Part shown: positions 11,016 through 18,157 of the stretch, one piece after another
How positions within the stretch are numbered: position 1 is the stretch's first letter
Layout: each line of letters starts with the position of its first letter
From: Pseudomonas cavernicola
Lineage (GTDB): Bacteria; Pseudomonadota; Gammaproteobacteria; Pseudomonadales; Pseudomonadaceae
Reading direction: 5' to 3'
Assembly: GCF_003596405.1 (NCBI RefSeq)
Contig: NZ_QYUR01000006.1
Span: 744,001 to 808,000 of the forward strand
Length of the DNA stretch: 64,000 bases
Made by a program: the position numbers and the translations under genes
The notes under the pieces: model-generated
What the model was told of the DNA's origin: nothing
Database searches by the model: none
Seen by the model: only the letters and a program-made list of their open reading frames with translations

Positions 11016-11557
11016 CCGCCATGGCGGCTCCGATGACCTGGGATATAGCTCCGATGCGCTGGTTGTTAGCGGTTCTCTGTTTATCTTTTGCCACTTTATC
11101 CCACGCCAATGCCGCGCCGACTCTCGACGGCAAAGCCGTGGACAAGGTTCTAGTGGTGAAATCCGAGCGCAAGCTGCTGCTAATGGGACACGGCCAGGTG
11201 CTGAAGGCCTATCGCGTTTCTCTCGGCAAGCAACCCGAAGGCGCCAAACAGCGCGAGGGCGATCGCCGCACTCCAGAAGGTTTCTATTGGATCGACTGGC
11301 GCAAGAACAGTGACAAATACAACCTGGCCATGCATATCTCCTACCCGAATATCCGCGACCAGGCTAACGCGCGCAAAGAAGGGGTTCCGCCTGGCGGCAT
11401 GATCATGATCCACGGCACGCCATTGGATGAGGAGTACCCGGAGTGGTATTTCCATACCCTGGATTGGACCGAAGGCTGCATCGCCATGAAGAACAGCGAC
11501 ATGCGTGAAATCTGGAATGTGGTAAAAGATGGCACCCTGATCGAAATCCGCCCGTAG
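11012..11557 (+). CDS. L,D-transpeptidase family protein (YkuD domain)
   Basis: This is an exported enzyme predicted to cross-link or modify peptidoglycan through its catalytic Cys. The annotated GTG overlaps the previous gene; the ATG at 11054 would start precisely at the signal peptide MRWLLAVLCLSFATLSHANA. The YkuD domain follows, with HGTPLDEEYPEWYF and the active-site block DWTEGCIAMKN. With 181 residues (167 from the inner start) it is a minimal single-domain member. A hairpin overlaps the stop and a strong terminator follows 57 bases later. Confidence 0.88.
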   Translation: MTAMAAPMTWDIAPMRWLLAVLCLSFATLSHANAAPTLDGKAVDKVLVVKSERKLLLMGHGQVLKAYRVSLGKQPEGAKQREGDRRTPEGFYWIDWRKNSDKYNLAMHISYPNIRDQANARKEGVPPGGMIMIHGTPLDEEYPEWYFHTLDWTEGCIAMKNSDMREIWNVVKDGTLIEIRP

Positions 11558-11613
11558 GGTGGGTGAAACCCACCATCCAGCACCATTGGTGAGTTCCCCC
11601 CTACATCAAACAG

Positions 11614-11641
11614 CAAAAAGGCGCCCTCGAGCGCCTTTTTT
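11614..11641. terminator. Terminator between convergent L,D-transpeptidase and YqfO-like genes
   Basis: The stem AAAAAGGCGC-cctc-GAGCGCCTTTTT is flanked by A and T tracts, so it can act in both directions. A separate inverted repeat, GGTGGGTgaaACCCACC, lies at the L,D-transpeptidase stop codon. Confidence 0.85.
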
Positions 11642-11653
11642 GCTGGATGCATT

Positions 11654-11971
11654 TCAGAAGACCAAGTCCGACAAGCGCCACACCTCGAATGCCGGTGTCT
11701 CGTAGGGATGCGCCGTGCGCAACGCCTTCACCGCGTCGTGGATCAACTCGTCAGCCACCACCAACTCGACTTTCCACTCTGCCACTTGCTCGAGCAGACC
11801 GGCCTGACCGATGAACGGCTGACTGCCCGCCAGCGGCCGGAACTGCCCCTGCCCGAGGGCCTGCCAGCAGCAACTGTCATAGGCGCCGATACGCCCAGCA
11901 CCAGCGGCAAAAACAGCATTCTTAACAACGTCCAGATGAGTTTCCGGGACATAAAAACACAGTTTGTACAA
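11654..11971 (-). CDS. NIF3/YqfO-like domain protein, 5' end replaced by the integrative element
   Basis: This is a small stand-alone YqfO/NIF3-type domain of 105 residues starting (fM)YKLCFYVPETHLD, with AHPYETPAFEVWRL near the C-terminus, the family's conserved end. Its molecular role is not established. The element junction lies in codons 1-7. The original ATG and its GGAG now sit at the other end of the element (21715). Here the reading frame begins at TTG (11971) with GGAGG at 11979-11983, spaced 7 bases, both supplied by element DNA. An in-frame ATG at 12004 would instead add an 11-residue tail. The gene therefore looks expressed from element signals rather than destroyed. Confidence 0.85.
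   Translation of the reverse strand: MYKLCFYVPETHLDVVKNAVFAAGAGRIGAYDSCCWQALGQGQFRPLAGSQPFIGQAGLLEQVAEWKVELVVADELIHDAVKALRTAHPYETPAFEVWRLSDLVF
11952..11970. repeat. attL core, 19-bp direct repeat
   Basis: The sequence taaaaacacagtttgtaca is identical to 21696-21714. It covers codons 1-7 of the YqfO-like gene (read on the minus strand). It is the probable strand-exchange site of the adjacent integrase. Confidence 0.88.
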
Positions 11972-12018
11972 TATTGCACCTCCAGCCCTGCAAACACCGG
12001 CCATTCAAGGGTTTTGAT

Positions 12019-12058
12019 ATATTTTGGGTAGAAATATTGGGTAGAATTGGTGGGTAGA
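12019..12058. repeat. Left subterminal TGGGTAGAA repeats (possible integrase arm sites)
   Basis: Three TGGGTAGAA units are spaced 10-13 bases apart. The first 28 bases (12019-12046) are repeated exactly, in the same orientation, at 21611-21638, and the third unit is nearly matched there. They lie 49 bases inside attL and just upstream of the integrase gene, so they may serve both as arm-type integrase sites and as an operator for its promoter. Confidence 0.7.
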
Positions 12059-12080
12059 ATCCCCCTCCAGTGGTGTCATT

Positions 12081-13595
12081 ATGCCAGCAAAATCCAATCA
12101 CCTTGTGCAGCGCTCCACAACGTGGCATGTCCGCATAGATGTACCCGCCGACCTCCGCCACGCCTTTGGTAATCGTCGAATCCTTAGCAAATCCTTGAAG
12201 ACTGGCGACAAGATGCTGGCCAAGACCATTGCCACTCAAGTGATTGGACAATGGAAAGCTTCATTTAGATCAATACGTGACGCCAAGCTGGCTAAGGGGG
12301 ACGCATGGCGCGAGGAATTGGCAGACAATGCTAAAGCTCTAGGTGCAAGAATCGACAACAGCCTGCTATCAGCGATCAAGAACAAGCCCCACCCTAGCGA
12401 TCCATTCTTTGCACTGTCCGAGGCAGAACAGAATGCAAAACTATCCGAGGCAGCCGCCGACCTAGCTAAAGTCGTGGCCCTCCTTTACAGGGATGGTGCA
12501 ACCAGCCTCCCCTCTGAATTGATCCCCAGCTTGGAAGCTGCCCAAAAGGGCGACAGTATTGGCTTTCTCAGCTCAGCACTTAGCACCCTTCCAACCGCCC
12601 AATCACAGATCATTGCCAGACACTACAACCTGTCTCCCACCGAGGCAGCAGAAGCCCTTTCAATAGCTATCGATCCCAAGACCTATAAACCCAAGTCACC
12701 AATCAGCGCGGGTGCCATTGCAGCATTCAGGCAGCATTACGAAAGCCAGAACGACAACGCCCGCACTACCGCCGTACTCATCAGCAAGCTAGAAGCCTTC
12801 TCCTCATACCTGACCACACAGGTCAAGCCGCTGACGTTCGATACAGTGGCCGAGTACCTGGACACGATCAGCGACAAGCGCCAGACAAGGCAGGGCCACC
12901 TATGGGCCTTGCGCAAGTGGCATAAGTACGCCTGCCGGTATGTTCAGACCTACCGTGATCAGTTCGCCCACCTCCCCAGTCCATTCGCAGAACACACCCA
13001 CGCAAGGGTAGGCAAGGCCGGGGGTGAATCATGGGAAGCGTACACACGACAGGAAGCAGAACAGCTACACGCCGCAGCAGTGGCCAAGGGCGACCAAGAA
13101 TTAGCCGACCTAATCAAGTTTGCTTGTCTGACAGGTTGCCGGATTGAAGAGATTGGACGAATCAGCACCAGCACCACCGTGTTTGACGATAACCACCAGC
13201 CAATCGCTTTTAACGTGGAAGATTCAAAAACTGCCGCAGGTATCCGAACACTACCAATCCACCCGTCATTGCTCCCGCTGTACGTCCAGCGCCTCAAACA
13301 GACGAAGGATGGGTTCTTGTATGCAGCTAAACCAGATGCAGCCGGTAAACGCCTGAACGGCCCACAGCAACGGTTCACCAAGCTCAAGAAGGCCGAAGGG
13401 TTCACAGATCGCCACGTTTTCCATAGTTTTCGCAGCAGCACGGCAACGCAGCTAGAACAAGCCGGGGCCAGTCCACTGGTTATCTCAAGCATTTTGGGTC
13501 ATCGCCGTGGAAGCATAACCTTCGACGTTTACAGTGCAGGCGCTTCACTTGGGCAGAAGGCCGAGGCAATCAAGCTACTTGAGTTCAATTTCTAA
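12081..13595 (+). CDS. Tyrosine recombinase (element integrase)
   Basis: This site-specific recombinase presumably integrates and excises the element at the YqfO-like gene. The 504-residue protein has an N-terminal DUF6538-like segment (STTWHVRIDVPADLRHAFG), a core-binding SAM-like domain (about 210-300) and a C-terminal catalytic domain. Catalytic residues are visible as R in LTGCRIEEIG, H-x-x-R in HVFHSFR, GH in SILGHRRGS and the Tyr in FDVYSAG. It is complete. A hairpin follows the stop. No separate excisionase was recognised; one of the small RHH-like proteins could play that part. Confidence 0.95.
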   Translation: MPAKSNHLVQRSTTWHVRIDVPADLRHAFGNRRILSKSLKTGDKMLAKTIATQVIGQWKASFRSIRDAKLAKGDAWREELADNAKALGARIDNSLLSAIKNKPHPSDPFFALSEAEQNAKLSEAAADLAKVVALLYRDGATSLPSELIPSLEAAQKGDSIGFLSSALSTLPTAQSQIIARHYNLSPTEAAEALSIAIDPKTYKPKSPISAGAIAAFRQHYESQNDNARTTAVLISKLEAFSSYLTTQVKPLTFDTVAEYLDTISDKRQTRQGHLWALRKWHKYACRYVQTYRDQFAHLPSPFAEHTHARVGKAGGESWEAYTRQEAEQLHAAAVAKGDQELADLIKFACLTGCRIEEIGRISTSTTVFDDNHQPIAFNVEDSKTAAGIRTLPIHPSLLPLYVQRLKQTKDGFLYAAKPDAAGKRLNGPQQRFTKLKKAEGFTDRHVFHSFRSSTATQLEQAGASPLVISSILGHRRGSITFDVYSAGASLGQKAEAIKLLEFNF

Positions 13596-13622
13596 CCCAG
13601 CACCAGCACACAGGCTAAACAT

Positions 13623-13658
13623 GCCCCATCTTCCCCTATAACGTAGGGAAAATGGGGC
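13623..13658 (+). terminator. Hairpin after the integrase gene
   Basis: The stem is GCCCCAT-c-TTCCC / GGGAA-a-ATGGGGC with a 10-base loop. It lies 28 bases after the integrase stop and is followed by a moderately T-rich stretch, so it is a likely terminator. Confidence 0.6.
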
Positions 13659-14350
13659 TCTAAAATCGTTTTCTCGCTTTCTCCGTGTCCGACAACACCA
13701 AAACAAGAGAACGCGCAAAACACACTGTTTTTCCCGTATGTTTGTATTTCGTATGGTAGTGAAGTTATCCACAGAGTATGTAAAGTTTATAGAAATAGCT
13801 TTACAGAATTTCAGACCACTGTAGAGTGCTCTACCCGCTTTTGAAAACACCACAGATCGTAGTAGCGGTGTATGATCCACCGCAGATGCTCAGGTAAATA
13901 GAGTAGAATGTAAGAAAGTAGAGAAGATTAAGATCAACAGCGGTATAGCGTTAAGACAAATAGAGACAGAGATTGTGTTAAATTTCCGCTCTTGCGGGTG
14001 ATCTTGGTTGCGTAATCGGCAAAAGAGATTGTATTAGCAGTACCGTTCGTCGCATATTGAAAAATAATGAATTCAATCAAATATGGCTGCGAGCCTTTAG
14101 ATATGCGGGTTTCACTTGTTTAGTATATGTAAGTTAGTTTTCACCCTATTGCAATTTCGTTTGTAAGTATGATACTTTAAACTGACTGAATAAGATAAAG
14201 GTTTGGTGCAAGTATTCCGCAATGGACTTCCTACAATAGCTCTGTCCTTTCGCTCTATCCTCTTGATTCAAACTGTAATACCTCCTCTTCGCTTCACCCT
14301 CTGCTGTAAACAAACGCTGTCACTTACAAGACTGCCAGCGTAAATCAAAA
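13659..14350. other. AT-rich non-coding segment with a DnaA box and small palindromes
   Basis: No credible gene is seen in these 690 bases; the only longer minus-strand frame (13575-13880) runs through the integrase terminator. Visible elements are a perfect DnaA box TTATCCACA (13765-13773), GTAAAG/CTTTAC arms at about 13779-13804, the palindrome GTAGAGTGCTCTAC (13821-13834) and GCGGTG/CACCGC (13864-13882), followed by repeated TAGAG motifs. This could be an origin or a regulatory region, which is inference. The part from 13950 to 14350 is AT-rich without clear structure. Confidence 0.45.
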
Positions 14351-14500
14351 AACTGTAGCCTCGACTTTCCCACTCTGTGGGTTTTGTCGTTCTTGGCGTT
14401 AGATACCGATAGACCTACAGTTATTTTGTTATCGCCATTACACACTGGCATTCAGGTTACCTCATCCCTTCCGGGTGTTGGTGTGTTCTGGCGTTTTGTT
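14351..14500 (+). ncRNA. Putative structured RNA with two stem-loops and T-rich end
   Basis: The first stem-loop has outer arms AACTGTAG (14351-14358) and CTACAGTT (14415-14422), inner CGAC/GTCG and CCCAC-tct-GTGGG. The second (14433-14493) pairs CGCCA-tt-ACACAC with GTGTGT-tc-TGGCG around an inner ATCCC-ttcc-GGGT hairpin and is followed by TTTTGTTT. Symmetric internal loops and a terminator-like end suggest an RNA transcribed toward the small-protein operon. Strand and function are uncertain. No family was recognised. Confidence 0.4.
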
Positions 14501-14563
14501 TACCTTTAATTCGTTATTCCACCCATACAATCTAAACATCACCATTAAAACGGAGGCCTATTT

Positions 14564-14767
14564 ATGGCTGTTATTACCATTCGAAACTGCCTCATGTGCA
14601 ATGCCGAAATGCAATGCACCAGGGCAAGTAAACTAATCTGCTCAAACGTCTGCCACAGCAAAATGCACAAATTCCGTGTAAAACTCGGCCTAACAAATTC
14701 CGAAATGCTCGACATTCTTAAACAACAACAAAAGGAAAATGAAAATGACTCCACCGCAACAAAATAA
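14564..14767 (+). CDS. Small Zn-finger-like protein
   Basis: The 67-residue protein has the cysteine pattern CLMC (10-13), then CSNVC at about 46-50 and a nearby His, suggesting a treble-clef or zinc-ribbon fold. The middle is rich in basic residues and the C-terminus is Gln/Lys/Asn-rich. GGAGG lies 8 bases before the ATG. It is the first gene of the small-protein and replication operon and overlaps the next frame by 23 bases. A DNA-binding or host-takeover role is plausible for such proteins but not shown. Confidence 0.6.
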   Translation: MAVITIRNCLMCNAEMQCTRASKLICSNVCHSKMHKFRVKLGLTNSEMLDILKQQQKENENDSTATK

Positions 14768-14930
14768 GCACTACCCGAGCACACCCCGCGTAAGGCTTCA
14801 CCGTGCACGCCGAAAGCTACAGCTTACTTTTAAAGACTTGTTGTTCAAGCTTGATACAACTGAACAGCTTTTCACCCTTCAAGAGCAGATTGAACAGCTT
14901 TTGATTGAAGCAGAATCAAACCAGCTCTAA
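14745..14930 (+). CDS. Small basic protein of unknown function
   Basis: The protein has 61 residues from ATG 14745, which has AGGA at a usable distance (an ATG at 14739 is too close to it). The N-terminal half is basic (RVRLHRARRKLQ) and the C-terminal half is an amphipathic helix (TTEQLFTLQEQIEQLLIEAE), suggesting a DNA-binding or oligomerising small protein. It overlaps the end of the Zn-finger-like gene, consistent with translational coupling. No family was recognised. Confidence 0.5.
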   Translation: MTPPQQNKHYPSTPRVRLHRARRKLQLTFKDLLFKLDTTEQLFTLQEQIEQLLIEAESNQL

Positions 14931-14965
14931 GCACCCCTCTAAACATCGATCAAAACAGCATTGTT

Positions 14966-14987
14966 ATTAGTGTTTTTCAACACTAAT
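14966..14987. terminator. Perfect hairpin between small genes
   Basis: The 9-bp stem ATTAGTGTT/AACACTAAT with loop tttc lies between the basic protein and the RHH-like array. It may attenuate transcription or stabilise mRNA; there is no strong T run. Confidence 0.4.
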
Positions 14988-15069
14988 TTCATCGAACACA
15001 TCCAAGACAAGCCAACTACAGCTTATTCAGTGTGCGGGATTTTATCGCCTATAAACAAAGGATTTAACA

Positions 15070-15246
15070 ATGAGATCAGATTATCTGTATATCGGTAATG
15101 ACGTATTCAGTAAAGAGTTGATGCTAATCAGCTTGGAAAACCTCCACTACCTGCAACGCCAAGCAATTCTACTGGGCAAGTCGCCAAGTGAATTGGTTAA
15201 TGAATTTATCAACCACAAGAAGAAGGAGGTAGAAGTTAATGAGTAA
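15070..15246 (+). CDS. RHH-like small protein 1 of 4
   Basis: This is a 58-residue reading frame below the usual gene-finder limit. It has AAGGA 7 bases before the ATG and overlaps the next start by 8 bases. A predicted short strand (ELMLISL) is followed by two helices with the pattern LHYLQRQAILLGKSPSELVN, the ribbon-helix-helix layout where a Ser-x-x-Leu-Val/Ile-Asn helix cap begins the second helix. Its tail is Lys/Glu-rich. It is probably a DNA-binding regulator of the element. It is less similar to RHH proteins 2 and 3 than they are to each other. Confidence 0.55.
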   Translation: MRSDYLYIGNDVFSKELMLISLENLHYLQRQAILLGKSPSELVNEFINHKKKEVEVNE

Positions 15247-15421
15247 ACGTAAATGGCCAGATGGTTCAATTCGTCGGCATCAATCCTTCCGTTTATACAT
15301 CGACACTGAGGCTCTCAAGCGTCTTGAAAACTTACCAGATACAGAACACCCATCCTTAAGCTACCTAATTAATGAATTGCTTGAAGACTATCTAACAGAA
15401 AAGGAAAATACAAAACAATGA
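15239..15421 (+). CDS. RHH-like small protein 2 of 4
   Basis: The 60-residue protein has AGGAGG upstream. A basic N-terminus (MSKRKWPDGSIRRHQ) precedes the strand SFRLYID, helix A (TEALKRLENLP) and helix B (SLSYLINELLEDYLTE), the MetJ/Arc-type ribbon-helix-helix layout. The second helix closely matches that of the following protein (LSGLLNELLEDWI), indicating paralogues. It shares ATGA with the next gene. It is likely a dimeric DNA-binding protein, a possible repressor, partition or excision factor. Confidence 0.6.
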   Translation: MSKRKWPDGSIRRHQSFRLYIDTEALKRLENLPDTEHPSLSYLINELLEDYLTEKENTKQ

Positions 15422-15615
15422 GCGTTACACATTACGCCAGCGGTGAACCACGAAAATATAGGACTTGCCGCATTTGCTTAAGCATGAAGTTTGTAAGTGA
15501 ATATGAAGCCATTGAAGGTGACAAGCCTCCGTTGTCAGGTCTTCTGAATGAGCTACTGGAAGACTGGATTATTACTGAACAACTGAAAATCGAATTTAAG
15601 AAGGTGAACAAATGA
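15418..15615 (+). CDS. RHH-like small protein 3 of 4
   Basis: The 65-residue protein overlaps protein 2 by 4 bases and protein 4 by 4 bases. The strand TCRICLS is followed by a helix and the segment PPLSGLLNELLEDWIITEQ, nearly the same as in protein 2. The N-terminus keeps the same basic pattern (GEPRKYR). The two cysteines in the strand are unusual for RHH proteins. It probably arose by tandem duplication and divergence; function unknown. Confidence 0.6.
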   Translation: MSVTHYASGEPRKYRTCRICLSMKFVSEYEAIEGDKPPLSGLLNELLEDWIITEQLKIEFKKVNK

Positions 15616-15803
15616 AATCTAGCATCCGAATCACCCTTAGCGAGCGCTGCACACAAGAGTTAATCAAACTTATGAACCAACTCGATATCGACAGCCCCAC
15701 CCACTGCGTCAATACCATCATCACTGAATACTACAAAAACCATTGTCTATCCCTGAAAGAGGAAAATTCTAATGAATCAAGCAACACCAGCACCAACCAA
15801 TAA
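15612..15803 (+). CDS. RHH-like small protein 4 of 4
   Basis: The 63-residue protein begins MKSSIRITLSERCTQEL, a typical RHH strand start, with helix B at SPTHCVNTIITEYYKNH and a Ser/Asn-rich disordered tail. Its last 32 bases overlap the start of the helicase gene in another frame, so translation of the helicase may depend on it. It could act as the copy-number or operon repressor; this is inference from position and fold. Confidence 0.6.
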   Translation: MKSSIRITLSERCTQELIKLMNQLDIDSPTHCVNTIITEYYKNHCLSLKEENSNESSNTSTNQ

Positions 15804-17034
15804 CAACAAAGCAATTGCTGCCGTAAAATCTCGTTTTGTTCGCCTACCATCTGCTAATACCTACCCTCGTTTCCGTGACATTATCACAGGTATTGAGCAA
15901 GCAGACGCCGCCATTCTTTGCCATTACTACCGCAAGCATAGTAATAGTGCTGACAACACCCCTGAGGCCCAATATCTCGTTAACTGCCTTGAGTGGGTAT
16001 ATGGCGAAGGCTTCCAGCCTAATGCTGGCAATGTAATCAATGGTGGTTTACTAAACCTTTGGAAGCCTTCCAGCATTCAACCAAGCGGCCAGCTTGTTAA
16101 GCCTGAACAAGTACAACCATTCTTAGAATTCCTACGCCGCTGGTTTCCTAATGACCTTGAACGTCAGTATATGGGCTGGTGGCTCTCTCACACAGTACGC
16201 AAACCAGAAGTTAGAATTATCGCCACGCCAGTATTGAGAAGTGAACACGGCATAGGTAAGGGGTTTTTAGTTGAGACTCTGCTTTCTACCCTACTCGGTA
16301 AATCTTCTGTAGCGGTATGCGGCCTAAAGGACGTTGTAGGCGATTTTAACGACGTTGTAGAAGGTAAGACGCTGCTATTGATCGATGAGGTGTACAAGAG
16401 CAAAAAAAGCACTACAGACGCGCTCAAGAGCTTCCAGGGCAACGCCACTATCCCGCTGCACAGAAAGCACAAGCCAACGATCACCATTGATAACTATCTG
16501 AATTTCATCATCACCAGTAATGACCACTTACCGCTAATACTTGAGAAAGGCGATCGCCGCTTTTGGATTCCCGGTTTTATCACTCATAAAGAATCAGTCA
16601 CCGAGACAGCCGAATTTATCAACACGGTGTTGAAGCCTTGGCTACAGAATGAAAATGGTTTTCAGCTTGTGCGGGATTATTTGGAGCAAGTGGATTTGTC
16701 GAAATTCCGCCCAACTGATGCACCACCTATGACAACCAGTAAGCAGGAACTTATGGGCTTTAGCACTACTGACAAGCTGGAAGAGGTGTTAGCGGACGTT
16801 GTAGAGGCTAACAAAGTGCTGACCGTTAAGTGGGTGAAGGATACTTATGGTGGTGATTTTGAGCATGGCTTGTCTGAGATGGCCATTGCTAACGCCTTGC
16901 TTGCAATCGGTTGTAAGCAGCGCCGCACTAAAACCTGCCGGTTCTACATTACTCCCGCTGGCTTTGAGTCGGGGATGTCGTTGGAATCAGGCACTAAAGA
17001 ACTTGAGAAGGGTATGCCCGCACGGGGTTTCTAA
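15772..17034 (+). CDS. SF3-type helicase, DUF5906 primase-helicase family (helicase part only)
   Basis: This is a predicted replication helicase of the element. In the 420 residues, a Walker A-like segment EHGIGKGFL is followed by Walker B TLLLIDEV, the SF3 motif C region NFIITSNDHLPL and the arginine block KGDRRFWIPGF, with a winged-helix-like end (LTVKWVKDTYGGDF onward). The N-terminal 130 residues show no primase or toprim signature, unlike many phage and satellite primase-helicases of this group. The start ATG follows GAGGAAAA and overlaps the RHH gene. A repeat cluster directly after the stop suggests a nearby origin. Confidence 0.8.
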   Translation: MNQATPAPTNNNKAIAAVKSRFVRLPSANTYPRFRDIITGIEQADAAILCHYYRKHSNSADNTPEAQYLVNCLEWVYGEGFQPNAGNVINGGLLNLWKPSSIQPSGQLVKPEQVQPFLEFLRRWFPNDLERQYMGWWLSHTVRKPEVRIIATPVLRSEHGIGKGFLVETLLSTLLGKSSVAVCGLKDVVGDFNDVVEGKTLLLIDEVYKSKKSTTDALKSFQGNATIPLHRKHKPTITIDNYLNFIITSNDHLPLILEKGDRRFWIPGFITHKESVTETAEFINTVLKPWLQNENGFQLVRDYLEQVDLSKFRPTDAPPMTTSKQELMGFSTTDKLEEVLADVVEANKVLTVKWVKDTYGGDFEHGLSEMAIANALLAIGCKQRRTKTCRFYITPAGFESGMSLESGTKELEKGMPARGF

Positions 17035-17040
17035 GCAAAA

Positions 17041-17153
17041 GGTGACACTAAAAGGTGACAGGGTGACAGGTTGGGTGACAGGTTGGTGTTATAGGTGTCA
17101 CCTCTGTAAAGCCCAGTATATGCGGGCTGTAGAGGAAAGGTGACAGGGTGACA
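17041..17153. repeat. GGTGACA iteron-like cluster, candidate origin or operator
   Basis: Six GGTGACA copies lie at 17041, 17054, 17062, 17074, 17139 and 17147, all in the same orientation. Between them is one palindromic variant, GGTGTCACC (17094-17102). Spacing is irregular (8-13 bases, then a 65-base gap). The cluster starts 7 bases after the helicase stop. Iterons near a replication gene are typical of origins; binding by the RHH-like proteins is the alternative. Confidence 0.6.
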
Positions 17154-17364
17154 GCTTTACAGCATCTTTTTCTAATTAGATGTTAGTAAGTCAATAAGAG
17201 CGAAGCGATTATTGACGTAAGCGAAGCGAAAGCTGAGCGTAAGATTCTTTCCCGCCCCTCAAAGGCACATCTAAACAAACAACTAAACCAAAAGAATTTG
17301 ATTCATCAGAATCAATGCACGGGAGCGCTTTGCTCCAAATTCAATAAAAAGAGGTATTACAAAT
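17154..17364. other. Non-coding gap with an inverted and a direct repeat
   Basis: No gene is seen here. TCAATAA (17191-17197) and TTATTGA (17209-17215) form an inverted repeat, and GCGAAGCGA occurs twice (17200-17208 and 17221-17229). A GAGGT ribosome-binding site precedes the next gene. The segment may terminate the helicase transcript or extend the repeat cluster. Confidence 0.4.
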
Positions 17365-17886
17365 ATGAGCAACAAACAAGTAGTTAAGCAAGCAATGGTA
17401 TTCAGTCAAGCTGAGCTTGAGCAACGTCAAGAAGTAGCCAAAGAACGGATTATCTCCGGTTATTACCAAGAATACTCCCACACTGGTGGTCGCTGGGTAT
17501 TCCCCGCCGCCGCACCAACTGAAAGTTTCTCCAACTTTGAAGCATTCCTTGATTTTGTAGGTGAGATGGCCGTAAAGGGCATTAAACGCTTTCCGCACGA
17601 ATCTCCTTGGCACAGCCCTACACTTTGGCAAGTGACATATTACAAGCCAGACAAAGATATTGCAGAACTGATCGAACAAAGCAATCAGGAAGTAGAACAA
17701 GCCTACCGCCAAGAGGTTGAAGATTTTAATCAAGCTCAAATCGACCTGCTGACAGAACAGCTATTTGAACAAGAAAAGCGTAAGCAACAGAAGTTGATCG
17801 AAGAGAAAGAAGCCAAACAGCTTGCAGCAGCCCGTGTCGAGGCTGAGAAGTATGTTAAATCCCAGCTTGCAGCAGGTGCTAAGTAA
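17365..17886 (+). CDS. Element protein of unknown function with coiled-coil C-terminus
   Basis: I do not recognise this 173-residue protein. The N-terminal half (about 1-100) looks globular, with GRWVFPAAAPTESFSNFEAFLDFVGEM and HESPWHSPTLWQVTYYKP. The C-terminal half (about 105-170) is a continuous Glu/Lys/Gln-rich coiled coil with no membrane segment. The start has GAGGT upstream. The next small gene starts 2 bases after its stop, so the two are cotranscribed and may act together. AT content is higher than that of the host. Confidence 0.6.
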   Translation: MSNKQVVKQAMVFSQAELEQRQEVAKERIISGYYQEYSHTGGRWVFPAAAPTESFSNFEAFLDFVGEMAVKGIKRFPHESPWHSPTLWQVTYYKPDKDIAELIEQSNQEVEQAYRQEVEDFNQAQIDLLTEQLFEQEKRKQQKLIEEKEAKQLAAARVEAEKYVKSQLAAGAK

Positions 17887-17887
17887 T

Positions 17888-18157
17888 ATGTCTAATCTAA
17901 TGAACATCCTTAAAGCAAAACACCACCCCGAGCAATACGCAGCAGAACAAGCCAAAAAGAAACAGGAAACAGCTGAGCTACTCGCATTTGTGGACGGGGT
18001 GCTTGCAGAGCATAATCGAAAGAAGGCCGAGGAAGAACAGGACACAGAAGATAAAATTCTCTTTAAGTCTGATCCATCCTCGCCGACTAGCTTCATCCCC
18101 ACCGAGAAGGGGCACCAAGAATTGAAAGAGTCGATCAAGAAACTCTTTCATCGCTAG
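17888..18157 (+). CDS. Small charged element protein
   Basis: The 89-residue protein of unknown function starts at ATG 17888, 2 bases after the previous stop; an upstream in-frame ATG lies inside that gene and is rejected. It is rich in Glu, Lys and Ala with a helical core (AEQAKKKQETAELLAFVDGVLAEHNRKKAEEE) and a C-terminal amphipathic helix (QELKESIKKLFHR). Pairing with the preceding coiled-coil protein is plausible from the tight spacing. Confidence 0.5.
   Translation: MSNLMNILKAKHHPEQYAAEQAKKKQETAELLAFVDGVLAEHNRKKAEEEQDTEDKILFKSDPSSPTSFIPTEKGHQELKESIKKLFHR

Noticed and set aside
13575..13880. 101-codon minus-strand frame after the integrase
   Set aside because: It runs through the integrase 3' end and its hairpin, has no ribosome-binding site or recognisable motif, and is not supported as a gene.
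16847..17143. 98-codon frame overlapping the end of the helicase gene and the repeats
   Set aside because: Its second half is only the GGTGACA repeats read as VTLKGDRVTG; no start signal or family match.
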